Positions 8,434 to 16,557 of a stretch of DNA of 64,000 bases are shown here, one piece after another. The notes below the pieces were generated by a model. That model was not told where the DNA came from. It saw nothing but the letters and a program-made list of their open reading frames with translations, and made no database searches. This stretch comes from Glaciecola sp. (lineage in GTDB: Bacteria > Pseudomonadota > Gammaproteobacteria > Enterobacterales > Alteromonadaceae): contig JAQWNF010000024.1 of the NCBI GenBank assembly GCA_029246415.1, positions 1 to 64,000 on the forward strand, in the 5' to 3' direction. The position numbers were made by a program, and so were the translations under genes. Positions within the stretch are counted from its first letter, which is position 1; every line of letters begins with the position of its first letter.

Positions 8434-8901
8434 AATGGCACGGTTTTCACCTTTGGGCTCTTGGTATATCGCAGGGATATTATTGTATTGTGGATTGTTT
8501 AGGACAACCTTGTCACCCTTTGCTGGGATCGAGGCATCGAGCTTTTCTAATGTATCGCAATCTTGAAAGAGATTGATCAATGACTCTGGGACTTTTTGAT
8601 AATCTTTGCCTTGTTTTACAAAACCTATCACGCCACGCGTAGAACGCACCGATGTAAAATTATGCTTTGCATGATCAAGCTGCGCAAATACATAATTAGG
8701 AAACAAAGCTTCTTCGACACGTTGACGTTTACCACGTAGCACTTTGGTAATATTAACCTTAGGATAAAACGCATTCACACCTTGATTAGCCAAATGCATC
8801 ACAGCACGACTTTCTTCTTTGGCTTTGCAGTACAACAAATACCAGATAGTGCCTTGGGGAGTATCAAATAGTGCTTTGGAGGAGGAGGTTTGCTCGGACA
8901 T
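8362..8901 (-). CDS. rfaH: RfaH-type transcription antiterminator (NusG paralogue)
   Basis: Operon-specific elongation factor that in enterobacteria is recruited at ops sites and allows RNA polymerase to read long surface-polysaccharide operons. The NGN domain comes first (TIWYLLYCKAKEESRAVMHL, NQGVNAFYPKV, EEALFPNYVFAQLD, VRSTRGVIGFVKQG), then a C-terminal KOW-like half (ASIPAKGDKVVLNNPQYNNI). It has 179 residues against 162 in E. coli. ATG at 8901 is chosen; the longer frame from 8955 only reads through the tRNA-Trp gene. It lies 24 bases below tRNA-Trp and between two YjbH genes, so its likely target is the polysaccharide region here. No ops-like GGCGGTAG element was found in the window. 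Confidence 0.88.
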   Translation of the reverse strand: MSEQTSSSKALFDTPQGTIWYLLYCKAKEESRAVMHLANQGVNAFYPKVNITKVLRGKRQRVEEALFPNYVFAQLDHAKHNFTSVRSTRGVIGFVKQGKDYQKVPESLINLFQDCDTLEKLDASIPAKGDKVVLNNPQYNNIPAIYQEPKGENRAILLIQLLNKPVEMVVDNSEFVKSV

Positions 8902-8925
8902 GGTAAGGATCACCTTGGAAAAGAT

Positions 8926-9002
8926 TGGCAGGGGCGGAGGGATTCGAACCCCCAACCATCGGTTTTGGAGACCGCTGTTCTACCAATTGGAACTACGCCC
9001 CT
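8926..9002 (-). tRNA. tRNA-Trp (anticodon CCA)
   Basis: The minus strand folds into a 77-base cloverleaf including the encoded CCA. Acceptor stem AGGGGCG/CGCCCCT, D stem GTTC/GAAC, anticodon loop CTCCAAA with CCA, T loop TTCGAAT. The anticodon stem has one G-A mismatch at its outer pair (GCGGT/ACCGA), which is worth noting but does not spoil the fold. It is followed 24 bases later by rfaH on the same strand. Confidence 0.95.
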
Positions 9003-9018
9003 GCAACAAACGCTTCGC

Positions 9019-9046
9019 ATTATACAAGTAAACTACTAAAGGTAAA
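9019..9046 (-). promoter_or_regulatory. Promoter of tRNA-Trp and probably rfaH
   Basis: On the minus strand TTTACC, a 16-base spacer and TATAAT lie 17 bases before the mature tRNA start. No terminator was seen between the tRNA and rfaH, so both are probably made from this promoter. Confidence 0.6.
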
Positions 9047-9125
9047 GCATATTTACCTGATAATGCGAAATTGTCGATTATAGCAACATAATTGTTACCT
9101 CAATCGTTCACTCTGAACGTTTACG

Positions 9126-11453
9126 CTAGTCATTCACAAATTCAGCATATGCTTGGCGTAAACGCGGTAAGTTTTCATTGATATAGGCTATACCTAAACG
9201 GTCAAAGTTAAAATAACGACCATTAAGCTGCTGCATATACGCAGGACGATACGCACGGTTGACAAATATTTGGTTAGTGCCGTTGTAACTCGATGTCGCC
9301 AACCCATAATTAAAGCGCTCTGCGGTACGTGCTTGGAAGCCATATTTAGACGGCGCCATATCCTTACGTGAGCCTAATGGGATGGTAAAGCCAATGCCTT
9401 TAATACTGACGTCAGTTTCACTTGCAAACACGCGCAAAATACTATCACCGATATTAGTACTCAAACCCACCGTTACCCCTTTGTCTCCGGCCCAAAACTG
9501 CCCGCCTTCCATAAACACATTCAGATCCAGCTCCGGCATATAATAACGATAGGAGCCTGTGAATATACGACGGTCGATACCGCTAGCCAGACGTGTTTGC
9601 AAATACGCATAATGATAGCCTAAGCGGTGACGACCATTGTTGGATTGCCACCCGGCTTCAAGCACAGCGACATTATGCTCTTCGTTATATTGCTCTTTAA
9701 CAATACCGACGCCACCTGCTACATAGACATTAAATGGTAACTGCATAGTCTGACGGGCAAACACAGACTTAAGGCCGGTTTGACTTCGGTACTTCCAAAA
9801 CGAGCCTCCTGCGTCAAAGTCTTCAGAGCGTGCGACGCTTAAATCATACTCAGCATACACTTCCGCACCCTGCCAAATCGGCATGTGCACATTAGTACGC
9901 AAGGTTAAGTTAAAATCAACCTGGCCGATTTCGGTGCCTATAAAATTAGGCACAATAGGATACACTTTAACTCGTGGGGTAAAATATGGTTGTTGCTCAC
10001 CACCAATCCAACTGGCTAATACGCTGTCGCGATCTTGTGGCGTAGCAGCAGTTAATTTTGGCTCCATAATAGCGCCATCGTAAAACTTCACCAATTGACT
10101 CAAGCTTGCCTGTGCCCTAAATGTCGGGACACCATAGCGTGATAACGTAAAGTCTAGCGCAGCAAGCTCAGCTGGCGCATGATTTGCCACCATGCCAAGG
10201 GCAACACCGATGGCATCGATGTTGTTGCGGTTGTATAAGGAGTTTTCTAACCGTACAAACAACTGACTAGCTTGGTGCCCTACCCATACATCTTCAAAAC
10301 CATGCTCAAGTAACGCTTGCTCTAGCGCAATTAGGTGACTGACTTGATCGGCAAATGCAGGCTGTTGCATTTGTTGACCGTTTTGTAATTTACTTTGATA
10401 ACCATCGGCAAAGCTCTCTTCAAAGCCGGGTATATTTTCCCCAGCTAAAAACCAGCCTAAATCATCACTCATCTTCATTGCTTTATAAGTATGAGTATCT
10501 AAGCCAGTGTTAGTACCTTGAAATAAGTTTACGCGCAATCCCACTTGATAAAAAACGCTGTCATTACCATCACCGACATCATGGTCGCCGGTCATCACCG
10601 AGCCATACAATTGTGCTTGGTTATTCATCCATGCTTTAGGGGTTTTAAATTTTGCAGCAATGGCGTTGTTGACCCCATCATGCTCTGCTTGTAGTTGCAG
10701 CCATTCAAACGGTTGATATTGGATCCCATAAAAACCGCCTACGTAGCGTTTGGCTAGACGTGCACGATTTGATTTAAAGCTACCGGTTCCGGCAGTGAAA
10801 CGTAATGGACCAAGATCCTTTGACACTACCACAAACTGACTATCTAAATGATCGGTGATCCCACCCAAATCTTGCATACCAAAGGCAATAGAGAACCATT
10901 CTTTTGGGATAAACGTTGGAGAGTATTTCACATTAGCCGACAGATCTGACCCTGCATCAAAGGTTCCGCCCGTATTACGGACAGTCGCTTCTAAACCTGG
11001 AAAAGGGCTAGCCGTTAACGTCAGGTTGTTACCATCTTGATACAGTCCATTGGAAGTTGCGTTAGTATAAGCGCCATTATCGGTAAGATTAGAAAACGTC
11101 CAATGTAACTCGCCATAGCTAATGGTGTTAGCTGTTGGCACGTTAATCAGACCACCAAAGCCTTGCACATTGACATCGGTATCTATTTGTTGCGTGCGCC
11201 AGAAGGATGGTGAAGTAGCGCTAGCACTCTGCGAGGTAGTTTGCACAGACTCAGCAGACTGAGCCTGCATAGCAATGCTTGACAATAACAATGATACTGA
11301 AGCTAACAAAACAGTATTCGATAACGATGCGCTACGCTTAGTCCTAATCTTAGTCTTAGACCTTTGCTTTAGCTTTGGCTGCGCACACGCATGTGAAGTA
11401 AATAGAGAGCTCATACAACGATTCTTTATAGTCATTTTTATATTAATTATCAT
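9126..11453 (-). CDS. YjbH-family outer-membrane beta-barrel protein
   Basis: A 775-residue exported protein with the clear YjbH/GfcD signature: QGFGGLINVPTANTISYGEL after the signal peptide, then NVKYSPTFIPKEWFSIAFGM, SQFVVVSKDLGPLRFTAGTG and GGFYGIQYQPFEWLQLQAEHD. The C-terminal half is beta-strand rich (YRYYMPELDLNVFMEGGQFW), as in the family. The N-terminus is long before the hydrophobic stretch LSNTVLLASVSLLLSSIAMQ. ATGs at residues 7 and 14 are possible starts and none has a good Shine-Dalgarno. It probably helps surface polysaccharide reach or cross the outer membrane with Wza. It precedes tRNA-Trp-rfaH and follows a terminator. Confidence 0.82.
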   Translation of the reverse strand: MIINIKMTIKNRCMSSLFTSHACAQPKLKQRSKTKIRTKRSASLSNTVLLASVSLLLSSIAMQAQSAESVQTTSQSASATSPSFWRTQQIDTDVNVQGFGGLINVPTANTISYGELHWTFSNLTDNGAYTNATSNGLYQDGNNLTLTASPFPGLEATVRNTGGTFDAGSDLSANVKYSPTFIPKEWFSIAFGMQDLGGITDHLDSQFVVVSKDLGPLRFTAGTGSFKSNRARLAKRYVGGFYGIQYQPFEWLQLQAEHDGVNNAIAAKFKTPKAWMNNQAQLYGSVMTGDHDVGDGNDSVFYQVGLRVNLFQGTNTGLDTHTYKAMKMSDDLGWFLAGENIPGFEESFADGYQSKLQNGQQMQQPAFADQVSHLIALEQALLEHGFEDVWVGHQASQLFVRLENSLYNRNNIDAIGVALGMVANHAPAELAALDFTLSRYGVPTFRAQASLSQLVKFYDGAIMEPKLTAATPQDRDSVLASWIGGEQQPYFTPRVKVYPIVPNFIGTEIGQVDFNLTLRTNVHMPIWQGAEVYAEYDLSVARSEDFDAGGSFWKYRSQTGLKSVFARQTMQLPFNVYVAGGVGIVKEQYNEEHNVAVLEAGWQSNNGRHRLGYHYAYLQTRLASGIDRRIFTGSYRYYMPELDLNVFMEGGQFWAGDKGVTVGLSTNIGDSILRVFASETDVSIKGIGFTIPLGSRKDMAPSKYGFQARTAERFNYGLATSSYNGTNQIFVNRAYRPAYMQQLNGRYFNFDRLGIAYINENLPRLRQAYAEFVND

Positions 11454-11480
11454 TATTATTGTTTATTTTACGGGTAAAAA

Positions 11481-11504
11481 AAAAGCCCTTAGCTAAGGGC
11501 TTTT
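11481..11504 (-). terminator. Intrinsic terminator after the lipoprotein gene
   Basis: A perfect stem AAAAGCCCTT with AAGGGCTTTT around AGCT, followed on the minus strand by a run of nine T. It lies 37 bases below the stop of the lipoprotein gene at 11541 and 28 bases above the start of the YjbH gene, so it must isolate or attenuate the latter. Confidence 0.85.
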
Positions 11505-11540
11505 TGTATTTAGCTAGATGCTATGGCTATCGGGTATCAT

Positions 11541-13121
11541 TTAGATACCGCCACCGCCAGTACCACCAGTACCACCAGTTCCTGTACCTGTATTACAATC
11601 ATAAGTGATTGGCGCAGATTCATCGACACCGTCAGCTGTGATTTGCACTGAGTAATCACTAACACCAGCAATACCAGAGTTGATGTTAACGTTATACGTC
11701 GCATCTTCTTCTAATGCAGATAATAAGTAGTTACCGTTTGCAATATGAGGAGCTGTTAAGAATGCGCCTGTTGCATCTTCTGCGCGATATGTCACTACAG
11801 CGTTAGTATCAGCAGTAAAAACAGTATCATCACCTGCACATGTTGCAGTGACGTTTAAGGTTTCGCTTAACGTGCTAGGAGCCGTTAATACAACATTAAC
11901 CGCACCACAAATTGCAGCATTACTCGCTGAGCCCCAGACGTTACCTGAACCATCTTTTACAGTAATATTAGCAGTTTCAGAAGCGGATTGCGTATCAGCA
12001 AATGTCAACTGAGCTGCATCTGCCGCTAGTGTGCGTGTAACACGACCAGAGATAGAACGAGTCATGTTGAAAATCAAACCATTAACCGCTGCATCACCCG
12101 TAAAGTTAACAGAAGAAGCCGTCGCACATTTATCATTAGCAACGACTTTACCTGCAGCAAATGTAGTTAAGTGAGAAATTTGGAATGTACCAGGGTAGAA
12201 ACCATTGCTCAATGCACCAACGGTTACTGTGTTAGTTTCACTTGTCCATAAACCTGTGTCTTCGTCATAAGACTTAAGAGTTAGCTCTTGGCCTTCAGTC
12301 ACACCGCGTGACGCTGGGATGTTCATCGCTACAGTAATTGGTGAAGTAAAACGAGTAATTTTGTTACCGTTTGAATCAACGAAGTTAATCGTTGTCGCAG
12401 CTACTGGTGAAAATACGTCAGTAGACGTTGCATCTTGTAAGCCAGCTGGTAATAATTCGGCAACAGACAATGAGTCATCGCCGGCATCATCAGAATCAAT
12501 CGCAACAACTTGGAATGTGACGTTAGCACCGGAGATAGCATTACCGTCTTCATCTTGTAATACCACGCCTGCAGGGATAGTAACTTTAGATGCACCCGTT
12601 GTTGCTGCAGCTTCAATGACCACTTCAGTAGCAACAACACCACCGGCAACAGCATTAGTTTGCTCTGTTACAGTAACACCCTGAGCAGTCGCAGATACAA
12701 GCGTAAATGCAAGAGTGTTTTCATCAGCAGCATTGTTGATATCAAACACTATAGTTTCAGATAAGAAACCATCGGCTTCGACTAAAATGGTCACATTAGA
12801 GATATCAGTAAATTGGTCAAAACCGAATGCAAACGAACCGTTAGTGGCAGTTAATTCGCTAACGCGCGTTAGATCATCATCTAATAAACGAGGTTCTATC
12901 GTTGCAGCGCCTTCACTTAAAAAAGTAAGGGTCGCACCAGAGATAGCAGCGCCAGTTGTAAAGTCAACTACGTTACCAGATACTTCTACATCAATAATAG
13001 TTGCCGGAGGTGGCGGTAACACGACATCAGGGAAGTTTGGAGCATCTACTCCACCAAAACAACCTGTCAATCCCATTGTAGTAGCGACAACAAACGCCAG
13101 TTGAGTTTTTTTAAACGACAT
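11541..13121 (-). CDS. Large secreted lipoprotein with Ig-like/carboxypeptidase-regulatory folds, function unknown
   Basis: A 526-residue lipoprotein: signal peptide MSFKKTQLAFVVATTMGLTGC with lipobox LTGC (Cys21). After a proline-rich linker (PPPPA) comes a segment resembling carboxypeptidase-regulatory or cna-B-like beta sandwiches (VSGNVVDFTTGAAISGATLT ... FGFDQFTDISNVTILVEADG). Further beta-rich regions carry paired cysteines, and the tail is glycine/threonine-rich (GTGTGGTGGTGGGGI). Composition is strongly acidic with many A, T and V, as in exposed surface proteins. No catalytic motif was recognised. It has its own terminator and lies between an unknown membrane protein and the exopolysaccharide genes, so a surface or matrix role is plausible but unproven. 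Confidence 0.7.
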   Translation of the reverse strand: MSFKKTQLAFVVATTMGLTGCFGGVDAPNFPDVVLPPPPATIIDVEVSGNVVDFTTGAAISGATLTFLSEGAATIEPRLLDDDLTRVSELTATNGSFAFGFDQFTDISNVTILVEADGFLSETIVFDINNAADENTLAFTLVSATAQGVTVTEQTNAVAGGVVATEVVIEAAATTGASKVTIPAGVVLQDEDGNAISGANVTFQVVAIDSDDAGDDSLSVAELLPAGLQDATSTDVFSPVAATTINFVDSNGNKITRFTSPITVAMNIPASRGVTEGQELTLKSYDEDTGLWTSETNTVTVGALSNGFYPGTFQISHLTTFAAGKVVANDKCATASSVNFTGDAAVNGLIFNMTRSISGRVTRTLAADAAQLTFADTQSASETANITVKDGSGNVWGSASNAAICGAVNVVLTAPSTLSETLNVTATCAGDDTVFTADTNAVVTYRAEDATGAFLTAPHIANGNYLLSALEEDATYNVNINSGIAGVSDYSVQITADGVDESAPITYDCNTGTGTGGTGGTGGGGI

Positions 13122-13388
13122 AATTATGTTCCTGTAAATTTAGCAAAATGAGCAATGAGGTAAACAGTCCTTTGGTTGTAAGCTGTCTACATCGTTTAAA
13201 TTGTTACTTGTACTATTCAGTGTTTGTATTTACCAAATGGTTATCTTGTGCACCTAAATATATCGGCACAGTTTCCACTTATTGAGTTCAATATGGATAT
13301 AAAATTGATAACGTTATTATACTTAAGACTTAATTGAATAATCATTATAAAATTAACAGAAATCATTAAAAAAAACAAACTAATTTGT

Positions 13389-14918
13389 CTAAGTGATTTT
13401 CTTAGTATGGGCTTGCATCCACGCGTCATGCTCGGCTTGCTCAATCGCATCAGTGCGCATTTCCGTCTTGAGCTCCGCATCCATCGAACCATCAAAGCGA
13501 CGTAAATAAAACCCAGCCAACGCTAACATCACACCACATATAGCAGCAATCAGTGATAACGAACCAAACCATAATAATGCCACAGTACCGAGCATTTGTT
13601 TAGTCACGGCATTCCCCTCTGCCACATCATAAGCATACATAGCTAGACGATAAACTTGATTTTGGTTAATTAACTGGTTGATCTCGCTTAATTTAACTCG
13701 ATTCTCATTATTGAGCGTAAATATTTGTTCATCAATGCCAAAGGACTTTTGAGCCATTTCATCCAATTTAATGTATTGCGCATCTTGGTAGGTTTGCACT
13801 TGTGCTAAGCCTTCTTCACGCACGTTAATAAAGGCGCGCTTATCCCTTGCATCTCGACTATAAATAGCATTAACCAGCTGTTCATTTTCTTGGGTACGGC
13901 TAATAATATCTTGTTTGGCATCATCAATACGCTCGTTGACTTCATCAACGCGGCGTTGATATTTACTATTCACAAAATCAATTTGTTGGCGCAATTGATC
14001 TTGCATCGTGGATTGTTTGGTAATGGCATCCCCACCTAAATAGCCAGAGGTAATGGTGCCAAGTTGTTTTTCTTTGGTAGCAATTAGTGCCCGATACTTA
14101 CGCTCGATACCACCGCGAGTAAAGAACCCTGCCTCCGCTAATGCATTACTAAACTCTGATTTTAGTGTATTCAGTTCGGCCAATAGACGTTCGCGCTCTT
14201 GCGAGCTACCCGAAATATTACCCACTAACAACACATTAAAACGCGCCTCAACAGCCTGAGTCTCAGCCGCCCAATCGGTATAATATTGATCACGAGTCAC
14301 AATCAACTGATCGATTTTAGCTTCGAGTTCATCCACAAAATCATAACTAATTTGATTTATCGCACTACTGGTACGACGATTAATTGCGCTGGTGTCAGTA
14401 TCAAATTTGTCATTGTTCTCACCGCGCATCGAATCCAACTCTTCTAATAATTCATCTTCGGTAAATTTAACAATGTAGGCACGACGCTCTTCTAATAAAA
14501 ACTTAGCTGATTCGTTGTCAGCAATCGCATTATTGCGCTCATCAATCGCACGATTAAGATTGGAGAAATTACGCTCAAACCCATTGAACATAGTTTCAAA
14601 AGTAATCAAACATAAAAATAACACGAAGATCAAAAACAAACCGCGCCAAAAGAAGTTTTTGACCGCCATAAACGCAAATACCAACGGGATCTTACAAATC
14701 TCAACTACCGCAATTAACACAAAAGGTAAACTGGTGACTAAAGTCGCTGACACTCCCGCAATAAAACCGCTGCCTTGAGACTGGCTAAAGGCATCGTAAG
14801 CGGAAATCCCCATCACAATAGAAATCGTCAGGCCGATTAAGACTGCAATTATTTCTACGGACCAAGCGAGTTTGACCAGTAAATCTGAATATTGTTTGGT
14901 GAGTTGTTTGGTGTACAT
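13389..14918 (-). CDS. Membrane protein with a long coiled-coil domain, unknown function
   Basis: A 509-residue protein I do not recognise. The first 110 residues contain three hydrophobic segments (about 19-40, 53-75 and 88-110; the last reads RGLFLIFVLFLCLITFE). Then follow roughly 310 residues of charged heptad-like sequence (LNRAIDERNNAIADNESAKF ... RRVDEVNERIDDAKQDIISR), predicted coiled coil. A fourth segment near 440-470 (LGTVALLWFGSLSLIAAICG) and a short charged tail complete it. This layout, a coiled-coil loop between membrane helices, suggests a structural or force-sensing envelope protein. DUF4407-like proteins have a similar plan, but the match is not certain. AAGG precedes the ATG. 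It stands alone, 267 bases above the lipoprotein gene. Confidence 0.65.
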   Translation of the reverse strand: MYTKQLTKQYSDLLVKLAWSVEIIAVLIGLTISIVMGISAYDAFSQSQGSGFIAGVSATLVTSLPFVLIAVVEICKIPLVFAFMAVKNFFWRGLFLIFVLFLCLITFETMFNGFERNFSNLNRAIDERNNAIADNESAKFLLEERRAYIVKFTEDELLEELDSMRGENNDKFDTDTSAINRRTSSAINQISYDFVDELEAKIDQLIVTRDQYYTDWAAETQAVEARFNVLLVGNISGSSQERERLLAELNTLKSEFSNALAEAGFFTRGGIERKYRALIATKEKQLGTITSGYLGGDAITKQSTMQDQLRQQIDFVNSKYQRRVDEVNERIDDAKQDIISRTQENEQLVNAIYSRDARDKRAFINVREEGLAQVQTYQDAQYIKLDEMAQKSFGIDEQIFTLNNENRVKLSEINQLINQNQVYRLAMYAYDVAEGNAVTKQMLGTVALLWFGSLSLIAAICGVMLALAGFYLRRFDGSMDAELKTEMRTDAIEQAEHDAWMQAHTKKIT

Positions 14919-15085
14919 GGCGAACCTTTTGTATTATTTTTGTTATTATTATGTTGTGATTTTTACACGAGGTTGATAATACACCGTAAGACATATCTTA
15001 CAAAATTTTTATTTTGTGGATAACTTTAGATAGCGGCTTTAGATAGGAGTTTTAGATAGCAGCGCTAATGGACAAGTATGCTTAT

Positions 15086-15991
15086 TTAGATCAATAACGC
15101 CCAAGCTTGGTTTATGATTAGCGCCAAGCGCACATATAACTCGGTTTGCTGTTTGACTGTCGCAGCGTCGCAATCGGTTTGCTGAGTGTAGGCTTGGAGC
15201 AGCTGGGTTTGTTGCTGCGCTGATAACTGATTAATCACAACACACATGGCGAGATCAAAGTAGCGCGGCCCCGTAGCGGCATACTCCCAATCCACACACT
15301 TGTACCCACCACAATCGAAATCCCCACGCACATGATTAAGGTGCAAATCGTTGTGACACAAGACAAGTTCATTATGGCTGTTTTTTAGCGCCGCAAACTT
15401 CGTAAGTAGATTGTCTAAAGCAAAGGTTAACTCCCCAGCTTGATTACTTGATGATGTGTTTTGCACAGTGTTAATTAGTGTTTGGCACTGAGCGATAGGA
15501 TCGAGTTGCCGAATAGTTGAGGTTTTAGTTGAGCCACAGGTTTTAGACAAGCCAATGCGATGTAATTTAGCTAATGCTTGAGCAAGTATTTCTTCTGGTG
15601 TTGCTAAGCTAGATGTTGCCACTTTTATATTGGAAACATACGCCTCTATCCATAGCGTATTTTCCGGACTCAGATATATCGGCTCAGCGGCGATGCCGAT
15701 GGCAAACAAACGCTGTTGCAATGCAAACGTCGACGCAAATGAAAACGCCTGCCCCGCATGCTCATGCAACTGTTTAACAATCAGTCTTTCTGTATGTGTG
15801 TGTGTCTGAGCGTTTATTTCAAATGCACACTCCCACACCTGATGGGTACCACTAAGAGGGGTAAAGTATAAATCTGAAACAACCACTTGGTGCCCAAATC
15901 GCAGGGCAATAATCTCAGTGAGTCGTTCAAGATGAGCTTGTGTTGGTACAAGCGACTCTGTTGGTGTGGCAGGAGCGTCTTGATTTAACAT
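15086..15991 (-). CDS. Thiamine kinase-like phosphotransferase (APH/choline kinase fold)
   Basis: Small-molecule kinase of the aminoglycoside phosphotransferase family. The catalytic Brenner motif CHNDLHLNH is near residue 210 and the metal-binding CVDWEYAATGPRYFD near 235. Third gene of a TPP-riboswitch operon with a TonB receptor and a PnuC-family transporter, so its substrate is most likely thiamine trapped as thiamine phosphate. The ATG at 15991 overlaps the pnuT stop (ATGTTAA), giving translational coupling; a longer frame starts at 16021. It has 301 residues. The role is inferred from context; sequence alone would also allow another hydroxyl-bearing substrate. Confidence 0.8.
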   Translation of the reverse strand: MLNQDAPATPTESLVPTQAHLERLTEIIALRFGHQVVVSDLYFTPLSGTHQVWECAFEINAQTHTHTERLIVKQLHEHAGQAFSFASTFALQQRLFAIGIAAEPIYLSPENTLWIEAYVSNIKVATSSLATPEEILAQALAKLHRIGLSKTCGSTKTSTIRQLDPIAQCQTLINTVQNTSSSNQAGELTFALDNLLTKFAALKNSHNELVLCHNDLHLNHVRGDFDCGGYKCVDWEYAATGPRYFDLAMCVVINQLSAQQQTQLLQAYTQQTDCDAATVKQQTELYVRLALIINQAWALLI

Positions 15992-16557
15992 TGCGCATTC
16001 TGGCGCACTAAACCACGCCACTCGCGCCAGCCATAAATCGCAAACACAATATACAACGCAAATAATCCTGCACTCACCGTCAAACCAGATGCACTATATA
16101 TAATAACGGCTAGAGCATTGATCACCATCCAATAAAACCAGTTTTCATAAACTTTGTGTGCGACCATCACAGTCGTTAACACGCTAAACACGCTCATTAT
16201 GATATCTAAGGCATTGATCCAATTGGCACTAGTCACCCCTATTAATATCGCACTGATCAGCGCGCCAGTGGCGATAACCAACACATGAAATTGTAGTGGT
16301 CTTGGCTGTATAGTTAGCGCAGCCTCGGAATTGTCATTCGTGCCTTGGCGCCACTGCCAATAACCGTAACCGGCCATCACCATGTAATACACATTCAGCG
16401 CCATGCTAAAGGATAATGCTGCCTCAAAAAACACAACAGTGAACAGCGCCGTAGACACAAATGCAAAAAACCAGCACGCGATATGCTCACGTGCCACTAA
16501 CACCATGTAAAACAGGGCGCAGATTACCGCGCCCGCCTCTAATAAACTAAAAAGCAT
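15985..16557 (-). CDS. pnuT: PnuC-family transporter, probably PnuT for thiamine
   Basis: Inner-membrane facilitator of 190 residues with about seven hydrophobic segments. NVYYMVMAGYGYWQWRQG and VYENWFYWMVINALAVIIYS are typical of the PnuC family, whose members carry nicotinamide riboside or thiamine. The TPP riboswitch upstream and the neighbouring TonB receptor and kinase point to thiamine (PnuT). The ATG overlaps the receptor stop by 11 bases, and the gene overlaps the kinase start. Substrate choice cannot be read from the sequence itself. Confidence 0.85.
   Translation of the reverse strand: MLFSLLEAGAVICALFYMVLVAREHIACWFFAFVSTALFTVVFFEAALSFSMALNVYYMVMAGYGYWQWRQGTNDNSEAALTIQPRPLQFHVLVIATGALISAILIGVTSANWINALDIIMSVFSVLTTVMVAHKVYENWFYWMVINALAVIIYSASGLTVSAGLFALYIVFAIYGWREWRGLVRQNAQC

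Noticed and set aside
8902-8955. An 18-codon N-terminal extension of rfaH (GVRIPPPLP)
   Set aside because: It is the reverse-strand translation of tRNA-Trp, a common artefact; the true ATG is at 8901.
8819-9031. Plus-strand ORF of 70 codons (GGIRTPNHRFWRPLFYQLE)
   Set aside because: It reads the antisense of tRNA-Trp and the rfaH 5' end; a well-known false ORF.
9105-9119. Terminator after the YjbH gene at 9126 (CGTTCA/TGAACG)
   Set aside because: The stem has only six pairs and no T run follows, so it was not annotated as a terminator.
13241-13495. Minus-strand ORF of 84 codons overlapping the coiled-coil gene
   Set aside because: It overlaps the 3' end of that gene in another frame and continues into an AT-rich gap; no support.
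1-14918. An ops/JUMPstart site for RfaH
   Set aside because: No GGCGGTAG-like sequence was found upstream of the YjbH or wza genes. The target operon may lie outside the window or use a diverged element.
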